DNA of 37,514 bases from Akkermansia sp. (GCA_030531305.1 JAUNNT010000018.1:1-37514), one strand, 5' to 3'; positions 6,733 to 14,914 are shown, counted from the stretch's first letter. A program made the numbers and translations. Notes: generated by a model from the sequence alone, not told the origin.

Positions 6733-7692
6733 GTGCCCAGGTTCCTGTCGCTCATCACACTTCTTGCCGGCGCGCTTTCCGTTCTGCATGCAGAGCTGAA
6801 GGACGTTGTCTTCTCGCCGCAATGGATTCCCCAGGCTCAGTTTGCCGGGTACTACGTGGCCAAGGAAAAGGGCTTTTTCGAACAGGAGGGGCTCAACGTC
6901 ACCTTCAACCACGTTGGCATCAACTCCAAGGAGACTTCCCTGGAGCTCCTGCAGGAGGGCAAGGCGGATATCGTGGGCCTGCAGCTCATGCAGGCTATCG
7001 CCGCCCGCTCCCAGGGCGTGCCGGTTGTCAACGTCTGCCAGGTCACCCAGATGAGCGGGCTGTGGGTGGTGGCGCACCGCCCCATCAGGGAGATGAAGGA
7101 TTTGAACCACATGCACATTGCACGGTGGCAGGCCGGCCACGCCGAGCTGTTCGACGTGCTGAGCCACGAGTTCAACCTGGACATCGAGTGGGTGCCGATC
7201 AGCCGCAGCGTGAACCTGTTCATCTACGGCGCGGTGGATGCCACGCTCTGCTACAGCTACAACGAGTACCTGGGACTGCTGCTCTCCATGGGCCGCATCC
7301 CGGAGGAGAACGTGCTGCGCTGCCACGACCACGGCTTCAGGGTGCCGGAGGACGGCCTCTACGTCACAGAGCAATACCTCAAGGACAACAAGGAAACCGT
7401 CGATGCCTTCGTGCGCGCCGCCAAGAGGGGCTGGGACTACGCCGCCGAGCACCAGGAGGAGGCTTGCGCCATCACTCACAAGTACGTCGAGGCAGGCCAC
7501 GTCAGCAGCAACCCCGTCATGGAGCGCATGATGCTCAAGGAGTGCCTGCGCCTGCAGGTGAACCCGGACACCGGCAAAAGGGATTACGCCCAGGTCACAG
7601 AGAAGGTCTTCAACAAGCTGGTGGACGCCATGTACCGCGCCGCCGTCATCATGAAGACGGTCAACTACCGGGAGATGACAAGCCATGAGTAA
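6733..7692 (+). CDS. NMT1/THI5-like periplasmic substrate-binding protein
   Basis: A 319-residue exported protein of the SsuA/THI5/NMT1 binding fold. The signal peptide spans about residues 1-20 (ending VLHAE). Family hallmarks are the opening strand and helix WIPQAQFAGYYVAKEKGFF, EQEGLNVTF, and the ligand-pocket region EGKADIVGLQLMQAIAARSQ. Such proteins usually bind thiamine precursors, nitrate, sulfonates or similar small molecules for ABC importers. No permease or ATPase gene is near. Instead the last 8 bases overlap the start of a membrane sensor phosphatase. I infer that it acts as the ligand-sensing partner of that protein rather than in transport. The start is GTG, since no in-frame ATG fits a signal peptide. 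The ligand cannot be predicted. Confidence 0.85.
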   Translation: MPRFLSLITLLAGALSVLHAELKDVVFSPQWIPQAQFAGYYVAKEKGFFEQEGLNVTFNHVGINSKETSLELLQEGKADIVGLQLMQAIAARSQGVPVVNVCQVTQMSGLWVVAHRPIREMKDLNHMHIARWQAGHAELFDVLSHEFNLDIEWVPISRSVNLFIYGAVDATLCYSYNEYLGLLLSMGRIPEENVLRCHDHGFRVPEDGLYVTEQYLKDNKETVDAFVRAAKRGWDYAAEHQEEACAITHKYVEAGHVSSNPVMERMMLKECLRLQVNPDTGKRDYAQVTEKVFNKLVDAMYRAAVIMKTVNYREMTSHE

Positions 7693-9583
7693 GCGCCGCA
7701 AATCCTTTGCCCAGAGGTTGAGCCTCATCGTCATTGCGCTCATCTCCGTCCTCTTCATCGGCGTGCTGGCCATCGTGGCGCAAACCTGCCGCCACCTCAT
7801 CGCTGACGAGGCCACCAAGTCCGCCGCCAACCTGCTGGACGCCACCATCGCGGACGTGGAGAAGGAGCTGCACAGCGTGGAGGTGGCTGCCGCCAACACC
7901 GCCTGGATGGTGGAGGGCCACGAGGGGGACGACGCCTACCTGCAGAAACTCACCCGCAAGCTGGTGGAATCCAACGAGCACATTGTGGGCAGCGCCGTGG
8001 CCTTTGTGGCGGATTTCCACGAGGGTCGGCACTACTACGCCCCGTACAGCTGGATTGACGCGGAAACGGGAGAGGTGAAGAGCACGCACCTGGGCAGCGA
8101 GGCGTACGACTATTTCCTGATGGACTGGTTCCAGATACCCTCCCTCACCAAGAAAGCGTGCTGGACAGAGCCGTACTACGACGAGGAGGGCGGCGAGCAG
8201 TGGATCTGCACGTACAGCCGCCCGTTGTTCGACAAGGCGGGCAAGCTGTATGCCGTGGTGACGGCGGACATCTCGCTGGAGTGGCTTTCCCAAAAGTTCG
8301 ATTCCATCCACCCGTACGAAAACTCCTTCACCATCCTCATCAGCCGCAACGGCTCCTACGTCTCCGCGCCGGACCGCTCCTGGCTGCGCGGCGCCACCAT
8401 CTTCTCCGTCGCCGCGGACAAGGAGGACCAGCGCGCCTGGGAGGCCTCCCTCAACATGGTCAAGGGCCTCAAGGGCTCCGGTGAATTCGAGGACGATGGC
8501 AAATCCTACATCGGCGTGTACGGCCCGCTCTCCAACGGCTGGTCCGCCTCCATCATCTGCCCGTACAGCTCCGTGCTGGCGCGCACCACGGAAATGAACC
8601 TGGTGGTGCTCACAGTGGCACTGGCGGGATTGTTCGGGTTGTTCCTGCTGTGCCGGGCGTCCATCGAGCGCGCGGCCTCCCCGCTGCGCAAGTTCTCGGA
8701 AAGCGCCATGAGCATCGCCAAGGGAAACTTCAACACCAAGCTGCCGGAAATCAAGACCGAGGATGAAATCAAGCAGCTGCGCGACTCCTTCGACTACATG
8801 CAGGGCTCGCTCACCCAGTACATACAGGACTTGAAGACCACCACCGCCGGCAAGCAGCGCCTGGAAAGCGAGCTCAACATCGCACACGACATCCAGATGC
8901 AGATGCTGCCCAAGAACTTTGCAGACATCACGCTGGCGGACGTGTACGCGGACATCCACCCAGCCAAGGAGGTGGGCGGCGATTTGTACGATGTGACCGC
9001 GCGCAAGAACATGCTCTACTTCGCCGTGGGCGATGTCTCCGGCAAGGGCGTGTCCGCCGCGCTCATCATGGCCATCACCCGCAGCTCCCTGCGCTTTGTG
9101 GGCGGCCACGGCGTGCTGCTCAGCGACATGGTGGGCAAGATCAACCGCAGCCTCACCGAGAACAACGAGAGCGGCATGTTCGTCACCCTCCTGCTGGGCC
9201 GCTTCAACACGGAAACACGCCTGCTGGAATACTGCAACGCCGGGCACAACCCGCCCGTGGTCATCCCCCGCAACGGCGAGCCCTACTTCCTGCCCCTCAT
9301 CCCCAACCTGGTGGTGGGCGTGATGGACGACTTCCAGTTCGAGATGCAGAGCCGCCAGCTGGAGGAGGGCGACACCATCGTGATGTACACCGACGGCGTG
9401 ACCGAGGCCGAAGACCCGGACAAGAACCAGTACGGCGAGGACCGCCTGCTGGCCTGGGCGCGCACCGTCACCCCGGAAATGACCGCCAAGGAGGCCACAG
9501 ACCGCCTCTCCGCAGACCTCAAGCGCTTCACCCGCGGCAACGAGCAGAACGACGACATCACCATCCTCGTCATCCGCACCTGA
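7685..9583 (+). CDS. Membrane sensor with dCache-like, HAMP and SpoIIE-type PP2C phosphatase domains
   Basis: A 632-residue inner-membrane signalling protein. TM1 covers about 12-32. A large periplasmic region (about 35-295) has dCache-like features such as WFQIPSLTKKACWTEPYYD and GKLYAVVTADISLEWL. TM2 is about 303-322, followed by a HAMP segment (SPLRKFSESAMSIAKGNFN), a short coiled linker and a SpoIIE/RsbU-type phosphatase domain (about 410-632). The metal-binding aspartates are present: GGDLYD (Asp433), DVSGKG (Asp450), YTDGVTEAED (Asp570) and NDDIT (623-624). It should therefore be active on phosphorylated Ser/Thr, typically of an anti-sigma-factor antagonist. No STAS-domain or anti-sigma gene is nearby, so the target must be elsewhere. 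It overlaps the binding-protein gene by 8 bases, implying translational coupling. Confidence 0.92.
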   Translation: MSKRRKSFAQRLSLIVIALISVLFIGVLAIVAQTCRHLIADEATKSAANLLDATIADVEKELHSVEVAAANTAWMVEGHEGDDAYLQKLTRKLVESNEHIVGSAVAFVADFHEGRHYYAPYSWIDAETGEVKSTHLGSEAYDYFLMDWFQIPSLTKKACWTEPYYDEEGGEQWICTYSRPLFDKAGKLYAVVTADISLEWLSQKFDSIHPYENSFTILISRNGSYVSAPDRSWLRGATIFSVAADKEDQRAWEASLNMVKGLKGSGEFEDDGKSYIGVYGPLSNGWSASIICPYSSVLARTTEMNLVVLTVALAGLFGLFLLCRASIERAASPLRKFSESAMSIAKGNFNTKLPEIKTEDEIKQLRDSFDYMQGSLTQYIQDLKTTTAGKQRLESELNIAHDIQMQMLPKNFADITLADVYADIHPAKEVGGDLYDVTARKNMLYFAVGDVSGKGVSAALIMAITRSSLRFVGGHGVLLSDMVGKINRSLTENNESGMFVTLLLGRFNTETRLLEYCNAGHNPPVVIPRNGEPYFLPLIPNLVVGVMDDFQFEMQSRQLEEGDTIVMYTDGVTEAEDPDKNQYGEDRLLAWARTVTPEMTAKEATDRLSADLKRFTRGNEQNDDITILVIRT

Positions 9584-9591
9584 GCGCCAAG

Positions 9592-9640
9592 GGGTGGCCC
9601 TCTCCGAACTTTTTCCAGATTTTTTTCGTTTTTTTTTTGA
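9592..9640 (+). terminator. Weak T-rich terminator candidate after the phosphatase gene
   Basis: A short stem AGGG-GTGG-CCCT is followed by two long T-runs separated by one CG. The stem is only 4 bp, so termination efficiency is uncertain. The T-run also supplies the start of the next candidate -35 box. Confidence 0.35.
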
Positions 9641-9667
9641 GCATTCGGCCGCTCTCGCGCTTAATAG
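9637..9667 (+). promoter_or_regulatory. Candidate promoter of the unknown membrane protein gene
   Basis: TTGAGC (9637-9642), an 18-base spacer and TTAATA (9661-9666). The predicted RNA start (about 9673) falls after the first ATG at 9671, favouring initiation at the ATG of 9683 or 9692. Confidence 0.4.
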
Positions 9668-9670
9668 GGT

Positions 9671-10564
9671 ATGGGAAACGTTATGGACACAATGAACAAT
9701 CCCGTCCGGAGAAAAGCCTTCCGCGGCGCGTGCTGTCTGGTATACGCCCTACTGTGCCTGCTGTATGCAGGCGGGTGGTGGATGGTGGTGGACTCCATCG
9801 GCAAGCCGCCGTGGTGCGAGCTGCAACCCTGGCTGGGCGACAAGCCGGAAATAACCGACTGCGACTGGTTCAACGGCAACCTGAGCGTCACCGTGAAAGC
9901 CACGCCGCAACAGGCGGCAGACTACGCCGCCGCGCTGCAGCTGGAGCAAAGGGAAACCGCGCAGGACGGCACCGTGCGCTACGTCTCCCCCGGTCCCTGC
10001 CGCCTGCGCACACAGGAGGGCAGCGTTTTCCACGACGGCGTGGATATCAAGGTGGAAAGCCGCGGCGACTCCTGTACGGTGACCATATCCAACCATTTCT
10101 GGACGCCGGAGGAGGCAGAAATGCCCGAGCCCCGCACCATCCCCGCGCGCTTCCCGTACCGGGAGCCCTGGCTGGAAGACCTCCCGCCCTCCTGGGTGGC
10201 CTACTTCAACAGCAACGCCGGGCTGACGAAGCTCGTCTCCGGCGTCATCATGCTCAGCTGGGCGGCACTGTTTTTCGGGCCGTGCCTGCTGGTGGACGGT
10301 GCGCTGCTGCTGCGCTGGCGGCGCCCGCCGCACGGCTTCTGGCGGTGGGCGGCGTGGCTGCTGCTGCCGGTGGCGCTGCTGGTTCCCGCCCTGCTGGGGC
10401 ACCTGGCAACCCTGCCGGAATGGGACTTCGTGGCCATCTTCGTCACCTTCCTGCTCGGCTTTGTGCTGGGCTGCGTGAGCCTGCTGGCCTCCCTGCTGCT
10501 GGCCTATGTCTCCCGCCTGCTGCTGGCGGCGGACAAACGGTTGGCGGGCAATGAAAACGCTTGA
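9671..10564 (+). CDS. Membrane protein of unknown function
   Basis: A protein of up to 297 residues that I do not recognise. One N-terminal membrane segment (about 22-42, CLVYALLCLLYAGGWWMVV) leads into a roughly 140-residue domain that is probably periplasmic, with scattered cysteines (PPWCELQ, ITDCDW, PGPCRL, DSCTV). Three further hydrophobic segments follow at about 190-212, 225-250 and 258-288, and a short basic tail. The arrangement resembles an envelope sensor or an assembly factor, but no motif supports either. The ATG at 9671 gives the longest form. The ATG at 9683 or 9692 fits the predicted promoter better and still gives the same first membrane helix. The stop overlaps the -35 box of the next gene's promoter. 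Confidence 0.75.
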   Translation: MGNVMDTMNNPVRRKAFRGACCLVYALLCLLYAGGWWMVVDSIGKPPWCELQPWLGDKPEITDCDWFNGNLSVTVKATPQQAADYAAALQLEQRETAQDGTVRYVSPGPCRLRTQEGSVFHDGVDIKVESRGDSCTVTISNHFWTPEEAEMPEPRTIPARFPYREPWLEDLPPSWVAYFNSNAGLTKLVSGVIMLSWAALFFGPCLLVDGALLLRWRRPPHGFWRWAAWLLLPVALLVPALLGHLATLPEWDFVAIFVTFLLGFVLGCVSLLASLLLAYVSRLLLAADKRLAGNENA

Positions 10565-10589
10565 CCCACCCGCGCGGATTCGGTAGCAT
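10561..10589 (+). promoter_or_regulatory. Sigma-70-type promoter of the DUF3313-like lipoprotein gene
   Basis: TTGACC (10561-10566), a 17-base spacer and TAGCAT (10584-10589) end 9 bases before the ATG at 10599. The -35 box contains the TGA stop of the preceding gene, so the two genes are packed tightly yet independently promoted. Confidence 0.7.
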
Positions 10590-10598
10590 CGTAGCGTC

Positions 10599-11387
10599 AT
10601 GCTTCGCAAGTTCTCATCCTGCCTGTTTGCGCTGGCCCTGGCGGCCGCCTTTGTCGGCTTGAGCTCGTGCTCCCTCGCGGATTTCAACAAGATCCCCAAG
10701 ACCAGCGGCTTCTTCCAGCACCTGGAGAAGAGCAAGTACGAGAGCACCCCCATGGTGGCCTACTGGGACGACATGGATGACGACGAGTGGGACGCACGCG
10801 TGCACGGCACCAACGGCAAGAGCCAGACCATCATCCTCAAGCCCGTCACCCTCAACTACTTCACCCCGCGCCCCAAGGACGCCGCGCTCGCCACCCGCAT
10901 CGAGAACATGCGCGACTACTTCGACAAGCAGCTCCAAAAGGAATTCCAGCGCCTGGACAAGGACCCCAACAACAACCTGCACCTCACCACCAAGCCCGGC
11001 CGCGGCGTGTACACGCTGGAAATCGCCATGCTCTCCGTGAAACCCACCAACGTCATCAAGAATGCGGCCATGCAGGTGCCCGGCTTCTTCCTGAAGGGCG
11101 GCAGCGCGGCGGCATCGCTCGTGCTGGGCCAGAAGGACGACACCGGCTACATCTCCTTCGGCGCACGCTTGATTGACGACCGCGGCAAGGTGATTTGCGA
11201 GACCGGCGACTTCGAGTACGGCATGCAGTCCGTGATAGGCCGCATAGGCTTCGATTCCAAGGATTACCGCCCCTACGCCTACCAGAGACAGACCATCGAC
11301 TTCTGGGTGGAGGAAATCGGCCAGCTCATGACCACGGATTCCAAGACCCCCGTCTCCAAGCCCACCGTGTCTTTCAACCCGTTCTGA
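10599..11387 (+). CDS. DUF3313-like lipoprotein
   Basis: A 262-residue lipoprotein. MLRKFSSCLFAL, a hydrophobic core and the lipobox LSSC place the anchor cysteine near residue 24. The mature part begins KIPKTSGFFQHLEKSKYEST, similar to the SGFLxxYxxL opening of the DUF3313 family. Later GRGVYTLEIAMLSVKPTN and FGARLIDDRGKVICETGDFE match the family's beta-strand pattern, in which an aspartate-containing turn precedes the last strand. The function of that family is not established; it is thought to sit on the periplasmic face of the envelope. The gene has its own promoter and ends with a strong terminator, so it is probably a single-gene transcript. The family call is from memory of the motif and is moderate. 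Confidence 0.78.
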   Translation: MLRKFSSCLFALALAAAFVGLSSCSLADFNKIPKTSGFFQHLEKSKYESTPMVAYWDDMDDDEWDARVHGTNGKSQTIILKPVTLNYFTPRPKDAALATRIENMRDYFDKQLQKEFQRLDKDPNNNLHLTTKPGRGVYTLEIAMLSVKPTNVIKNAAMQVPGFFLKGGSAAASLVLGQKDDTGYISFGARLIDDRGKVICETGDFEYGMQSVIGRIGFDSKDYRPYAYQRQTIDFWVEEIGQLMTTDSKTPVSKPTVSFNPF

Positions 11388-11421
11388 TCATCGGGTCCGC
11401 CTTGCGCGCGCACGCCAATTC

Positions 11422-11456
11422 AAAAACCCTCCCGCTTCTCGGCGGGAGGGTTTTTT
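11422..11456 (+). terminator. Strong Rho-independent terminator after the DUF3313-like gene
   Basis: The stem ACCCTCCCGC-TTCTC-GGCGGGAGGGT is followed by TTTTTT. An A-run precedes it, so it would also work on the minus strand. Confidence 0.92.
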
Positions 11457-11520
11457 ATGTACAATCATGGGCACTGCGGCGGGATTTTATGGGTGGACGA
11501 AAATATCAGGGAAAACGCTC

Positions 11521-11646
11521 GGAGAGGTGCAGGCGTTGGCGTGAATCCACCCCGCGCAAGGCAGGGTTCCGTGGTGAGTTGGCGTGGGTGGTCACCCCTC
11601 ACGCTCCCGCGTGGGGCTAAATTTGAGTCCGCCACCTGGGTGGCTC
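11521..11646 (+). repeat. Palindromic repeat family, copy 3
   Basis: This forward copy shares GCGTGAATCCACCCCGC (11539-11555) and ACGCTCCCGCGTGGGGCTAA (11591-11610, extending to 11617) with inverted copy 4 at 18336-18471. It shares the opening GTGCAGGCGTTGG-type sequence and the CCACCCCG...GGGTT hairpin plan with copy 1 at 2597. With the modules that follow (to 11778), it fills the 403-base gap between the terminator-bearing lipoprotein gene and the MFS-PlsC gene. No coding signal is seen. Confidence 0.8.
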
Positions 11647-11679
11647 CATTATGGCGCGCCTGCCGGCGCGTGGCGAAAT

Positions 11680-11708
11680 GTTTCATCTGGCAGGATGCCA
11701 GATGAAAC
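11680..11708. repeat. Second copy of the GTTTCATCTGGCA palindrome
   Basis: The 13-bp arms are identical to those at 2768-2796; the loop is GGA here instead of ACA. Confidence 0.85.
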
Positions 11709-11718
11709 TTGTAATCCC

Positions 11719-11736
11719 CCGCGCCGAATGGCGCGG
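11719..11736. repeat. Second copy of hairpin CCGCGCC-GAAT-GGCGCGG
   Basis: The arms match the hairpins at 2740 and 18318 and the loop differs. Confidence 0.8.
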
Positions 11737-11747
11737 CGAACTCTCCA

Positions 11748-11778
11748 AATTGTAAATCGTCAATTGTAAATTGTAAAT
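11748..11778. repeat. Short AT-rich tandem repeat, unit ATTGTAAAT
   Basis: Three copies of ATTGTAAAT stand in a row with a small variable spacer (cgtca between the first two), right after the C-terminal end of the minus-strand MFS-PlsC gene. It contrasts sharply with the GC-rich surroundings. Confidence 0.7.
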
Positions 11779-11790
11779 CCCATGGCGGTT

Positions 11791-14439
11791 TTACGCCAGC
11801 TCTGCGAGGAAGCCGCTTTCGTCCAGATACAGGTTGTCCGGCAGGGAATAGGCGCGCAGCAGGCTGGGCCCGTAAACGGAGGTGCCGCCCTTCTCCCGCA
11901 CACCGCGCACGCCGAAGCCGGGCAGCAGGATGCCGCGCGTGCGGGGGCGCGCGCCCAGCTGGCTGGTGCCGTCTCCAATCTTGAAGACGCTGCGGCACAT
12001 GCTCATGGAAATGACGATGCGGCCGGGCGTGGCCAGGCAGGGGCGCCAGCGCATGTTGGGTGTGGAGATGGCGGAGCCGCCGCTGAAATCAAAGAAGGGC
12101 GCCTGGTGCTGGGGTATGGACTTGAGGAGGATGCTGCGCATGTGTGCGCCGCCCACCATCTGCTCCACCTCCGCGGGCAGCATGTCCTGCGGGGTCTCCA
12201 CCAGGTGCACGGGGGTGTGGGTGACGACGGGCCAGAGCGCGGCGAGCACCAGTTCCTGCGGCTCCTTGTGCCCCACGGTTGCCAGCAGGGGCGCGCCGGG
12301 CTTGAGCGCGTTCACTCGGCACACCTGCTGCAGGTTCATCCAGTAGCGGTGCAGCGGCAGGATATCCTTGGCGGCCTCCTGCAGCAGTTCCATCCAGCGC
12401 ACCAGCAGCGGGTCCCAGTCCTCGCCGGGCTCGCGGCTGATGAGCGCGGCCACCACCTGGAACCCGGTGAGGCTCTGGCCGCCCTGGGCATGCACCAGCG
12501 GGTTGTTGCCCATCTGCTCCAAGTGGCGGATGAGGGCGTCTCGGCTGCTGGCGTCCGTGGTTTCCAGGCATTGGGCGGAAAGGTTGCGGAAGGAGCGCAT
12601 CACGCTGTCGGCGCTGCACTCCTGCGGGCTGAACGGCTCGCCCACCGCCACGGTGTACGGGTACGGGTAGCGCAGCGGCAGCTTGGTGAAGAAGCGGTTG
12701 CCGAAGTAGGAGAACACGCTGCCCCACAGCCCGTCCATGTAGATGGGTATCACGGGCACCTTGGCGCGCCGGGTGATGACCTCCACGCCGCGGCGGATGG
12801 GGGTGATGCAGCCGTGGCGCGTGAGTTGGCCCTCCGGGAAGATGCAGATGATGTCGCCGTTCTCCAGCCCCTTTTCCGCCTCGTGGATGGCGTGGCGCGG
12901 GTTCTTGCTGGAGATGGGCAGCGAGTTGAACAGCTCCAGGATCCAGCCCACGAACCGCACGGACGTGAACTCCTCGTCCACGATGAAGCGGATGGGACGC
13001 CGCACCACCATCGTCAGGAACAGCGCGTCCGCATACGTCACGTGGTTCACCACCAGCAGCGCGCCGCCGCGCTCCGGGATGCGGTCCACGTTGAGCACAC
13101 GCGCACGGTAGAACAGGTGCATGAACCACATGCCCAGCATGCGGATGAAGTCCTGCGGGATCAGGCGCAGCGCGGATATCAGGATGAAGAGGCTGATGAG
13201 GAAGAGGACGAAGAACTGCATCTGCGGGGATGCGCCGAATTGGTACATCAGCCACATGAGCGCCACGGCCACCAGCCCCATCAGGTTGTCGATGAGATTG
13301 CCCGCCGCTATGATGTTGCCGCGGTTGGAGGGGTCGCAGTTGTCCTGCAGGTAGGCGTTGAGCGGCACCAGGTACGCCGCGCCGAACGCTCCCGTGAGCC
13401 CCAGCAGGATGTTGCTGGGAAGCGTGTTGACCGGCAGCAGGGCCAGCAGCAGCGTGCTGACGGTGATGCCGATGGCACCCAGCGGGATGAGGCCGAGCTC
13501 GTTGGCGCCCTTGCAGAGGCGGGAGGCGGTGACGCCGCCAATCACCACGCCGCCGGTGAGCCAGGCCATGAGGATGCCGCACTCCAGGCTGAAGTTCACG
13601 CCCGGATCCGCGGCCTGCATGGCCTTGGCTATCTGGATGAGGATGAGGAAGAGAGAGCCGGCCAGGCACCAGAAGTAGCAGATGCCCATTTCGCTGAGCC
13701 GCAGGTTGCGGTCGCGCCACAGGTATTTCACCTGGGTGAAGTGCTCCCAGAGCAGGCTCCAGCTGAACGGCCGCGGCTTCTGCGGCGCGTAGCGCGGCAG
13801 GAAGAAGGACGCCACCGCCACCACGGCTGCCAGGCTCAGGAACACCCACGTGGGCTGCATCACCGCGTTCCACCCGGCCTCCGCCGCGCCGTCCGGCTGC
13901 GATGCATACACATCCAGCAGGTAGCTGAACCAGAAGAACACCCCAATCTGCGCCACCAGCAGCACAAACACCATGCTCATTTCAATGATGCCGGAGCCGA
14001 ACGAGATGTAGCGCGACCCCAGCAGGTCCTTCACGATGCCCTTCTTGGCGGGGGAGAGGATGGTGGCCTGCGTGGCGAACACCGTGAACCAGATGATGGC
14101 CGCCGTCATGTCGTGCATGTAGAAGCAGAACTGCATGCAGCTCATCACGAAAATTTGCAGCAGGCACATCACCTGGATGATGCGCGTCTTGCAGAAGCAG
14201 TCCGTCAGCCATCCCACCAGCGGGGCAAACAAAATGTAGGGCAGCACGAAGATGGCGCCCAGCGTGTATTCCAGCGTGCTGCCGGACGCTCCCCACAGCC
14301 ACACCCCAAGCGGTATCAGCAGGAACTGGACCGCCTTTTCGTTGAACGCGTTTTGCGCCTGTACGGCCACAAGTGTCCAAAAGCCCCTCCATTCCTTCTT
14401 GGAAGGCTCCTTGTAGAACTGTTCAGTTTCGTCCGCCAT
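11791..14439 (-). CDS. MFS lysophospholipid flippase fused to a PlsC acyltransferase, with a degenerate C-terminal domain
   Basis: An 882-residue inner-membrane protein. Residues about 1-430 form an MFS transporter with about 12 membrane segments, like LplT. Residues about 445-640 form a PlsC-type acyltransferase with the catalytic HX4D motif in VVNHVTYAD and the substrate motif IFPEGQLTRHG, then VPVIPIYMDGLWG. LplT-PlsC fusions import lysophospholipids and re-acylate them at the inner membrane. In longer relatives an acyl-ACP synthetase (AMP-binding) domain follows. Here only about 230 residues remain; GDGTSQLGARPRTRGILLPG and YGPSLLRAYSL look like late adenylation-domain motifs, but the ATP-binding Ser/Thr-Gly loop and the C-terminal lysine region are missing. 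Acyl donors would therefore be made elsewhere. The start follows a recognisable promoter. Confidence 0.88.
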   Translation of the reverse strand: MADETEQFYKEPSKKEWRGFWTLVAVQAQNAFNEKAVQFLLIPLGVWLWGASGSTLEYTLGAIFVLPYILFAPLVGWLTDCFCKTRIIQVMCLLQIFVMSCMQFCFYMHDMTAAIIWFTVFATQATILSPAKKGIVKDLLGSRYISFGSGIIEMSMVFVLLVAQIGVFFWFSYLLDVYASQPDGAAEAGWNAVMQPTWVFLSLAAVVAVASFFLPRYAPQKPRPFSWSLLWEHFTQVKYLWRDRNLRLSEMGICYFWCLAGSLFLILIQIAKAMQAADPGVNFSLECGILMAWLTGGVVIGGVTASRLCKGANELGLIPLGAIGITVSTLLLALLPVNTLPSNILLGLTGAFGAAYLVPLNAYLQDNCDPSNRGNIIAAGNLIDNLMGLVAVALMWLMYQFGASPQMQFFVLFLISLFILISALRLIPQDFIRMLGMWFMHLFYRARVLNVDRIPERGGALLVVNHVTYADALFLTMVVRRPIRFIVDEEFTSVRFVGWILELFNSLPISSKNPRHAIHEAEKGLENGDIICIFPEGQLTRHGCITPIRRGVEVITRRAKVPVIPIYMDGLWGSVFSYFGNRFFTKLPLRYPYPYTVAVGEPFSPQECSADSVMRSFRNLSAQCLETTDASSRDALIRHLEQMGNNPLVHAQGGQSLTGFQVVAALISREPGEDWDPLLVRWMELLQEAAKDILPLHRYWMNLQQVCRVNALKPGAPLLATVGHKEPQELVLAALWPVVTHTPVHLVETPQDMLPAEVEQMVGGAHMRSILLKSIPQHQAPFFDFSGGSAISTPNMRWRPCLATPGRIVISMSMCRSVFKIGDGTSQLGARPRTRGILLPGFGVRGVREKGGTSVYGPSLLRAYSLPDNLYLDESGFLAELA

Positions 14440-14460
14440 GGGAAGTGGTGGTACGCGCGT

Positions 14461-14488
14461 ATTATCTCACAGCATCGTCATTTGGCAA
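14461..14488 (-). promoter_or_regulatory. Sigma-70-type promoter of the MFS-PlsC gene
   Basis: TTGCCA (14488-14483), a 16-base spacer and GATAAT (14466-14461) end 21 bases before the ATG at 14439. Confidence 0.6.
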
Positions 14489-14514
14489 GCGCAAATTGTT
14501 GCAGCGCTGACGCT

Positions 14515-14546
14515 AAAAAAACGCAGCCTGCGGGGGCAGGCTGCGC
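14515..14546 (-). terminator. Strong Rho-independent terminator of the small exported protein gene
   Basis: Read on the minus strand: CGCAGCCTGC-CCCC-GCAGGCTGCG followed by TTTTTTT. It lies 33 bases after the stop at 14579 and just upstream of the MFS-PlsC promoter. Confidence 0.92.
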
Positions 14547-14578
14547 GAAACAATGAATACAAATACAACAGATGAAGA

Positions 14579-14914
14579 TTAGTAGCGCACCTCGTAGTTG
14601 CCGGGTTCGCGGGGAGCCTCGGGCTCGCGCTCGCAGGGGGGCAGCATGGAGTTGAGGTGGTGGCGCTGGATGGTCTGCTTGGCGCCCTTGTCGTTGCGGA
14701 TGGTGATTTCCCTGGCGTCCTTGATGGCGGCCTCGCGGTCCTTCTCGGCCTTTTCGCGGGCCTTGTTGTACTTGTCGATGCTGGCCTTCTGGCGCGGGGT
14801 GGCGATTTCCTTGAGGGTGTCCTCGGAGAGGTCCTTGGCGTTGTCCACAACGGGCGCGGCCTGCACGGCAAGCGCGGCGGCAAGGGAGAATGTAAGGATG
14901 GAAAGAGTCTTCAT
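14579..14914 (-). CDS. Small exported protein with a charged helical core, unknown function
   Basis: A 111-residue protein with a Sec signal peptide (MKTLSILTFSLAAALAVQAA). The mature part is a highly charged helix (KYNKAREKAEKDREAAIKDA, about residues 46-68) that could form a coiled coil. It ends in a Pro- and Glu-rich tail (PPCEREPEAPREPGNYEVRY). The single cysteine near residue 94 follows the signal peptide by far too much to be a lipobox. I recognise no family. It has its own consensus promoter and a strong terminator, so it is an independently expressed and probably abundant gene, which is inference from signal strength. Confidence 0.8.
   Translation of the reverse strand: MKTLSILTFSLAAALAVQAAPVVDNAKDLSEDTLKEIATPRQKASIDKYNKAREKAEKDREAAIKDAREITIRNDKGAKQTIQRHHLNSMLPPCEREPEAPREPGNYEVRY

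Noticed and set aside
6733..7692. Naming the binding protein as a thiamine precursor or nitrate transporter component
   Set aside because: No permease or ATPase is present and no residue that I can read fixes the ligand.
11782..14556. A plus-strand frame of over 900 codons antisense to the MFS-PlsC gene
   Set aside because: It is a shadow of a clear gene on the other strand; it is full of His, Gln and Glu repeats without domain signals.
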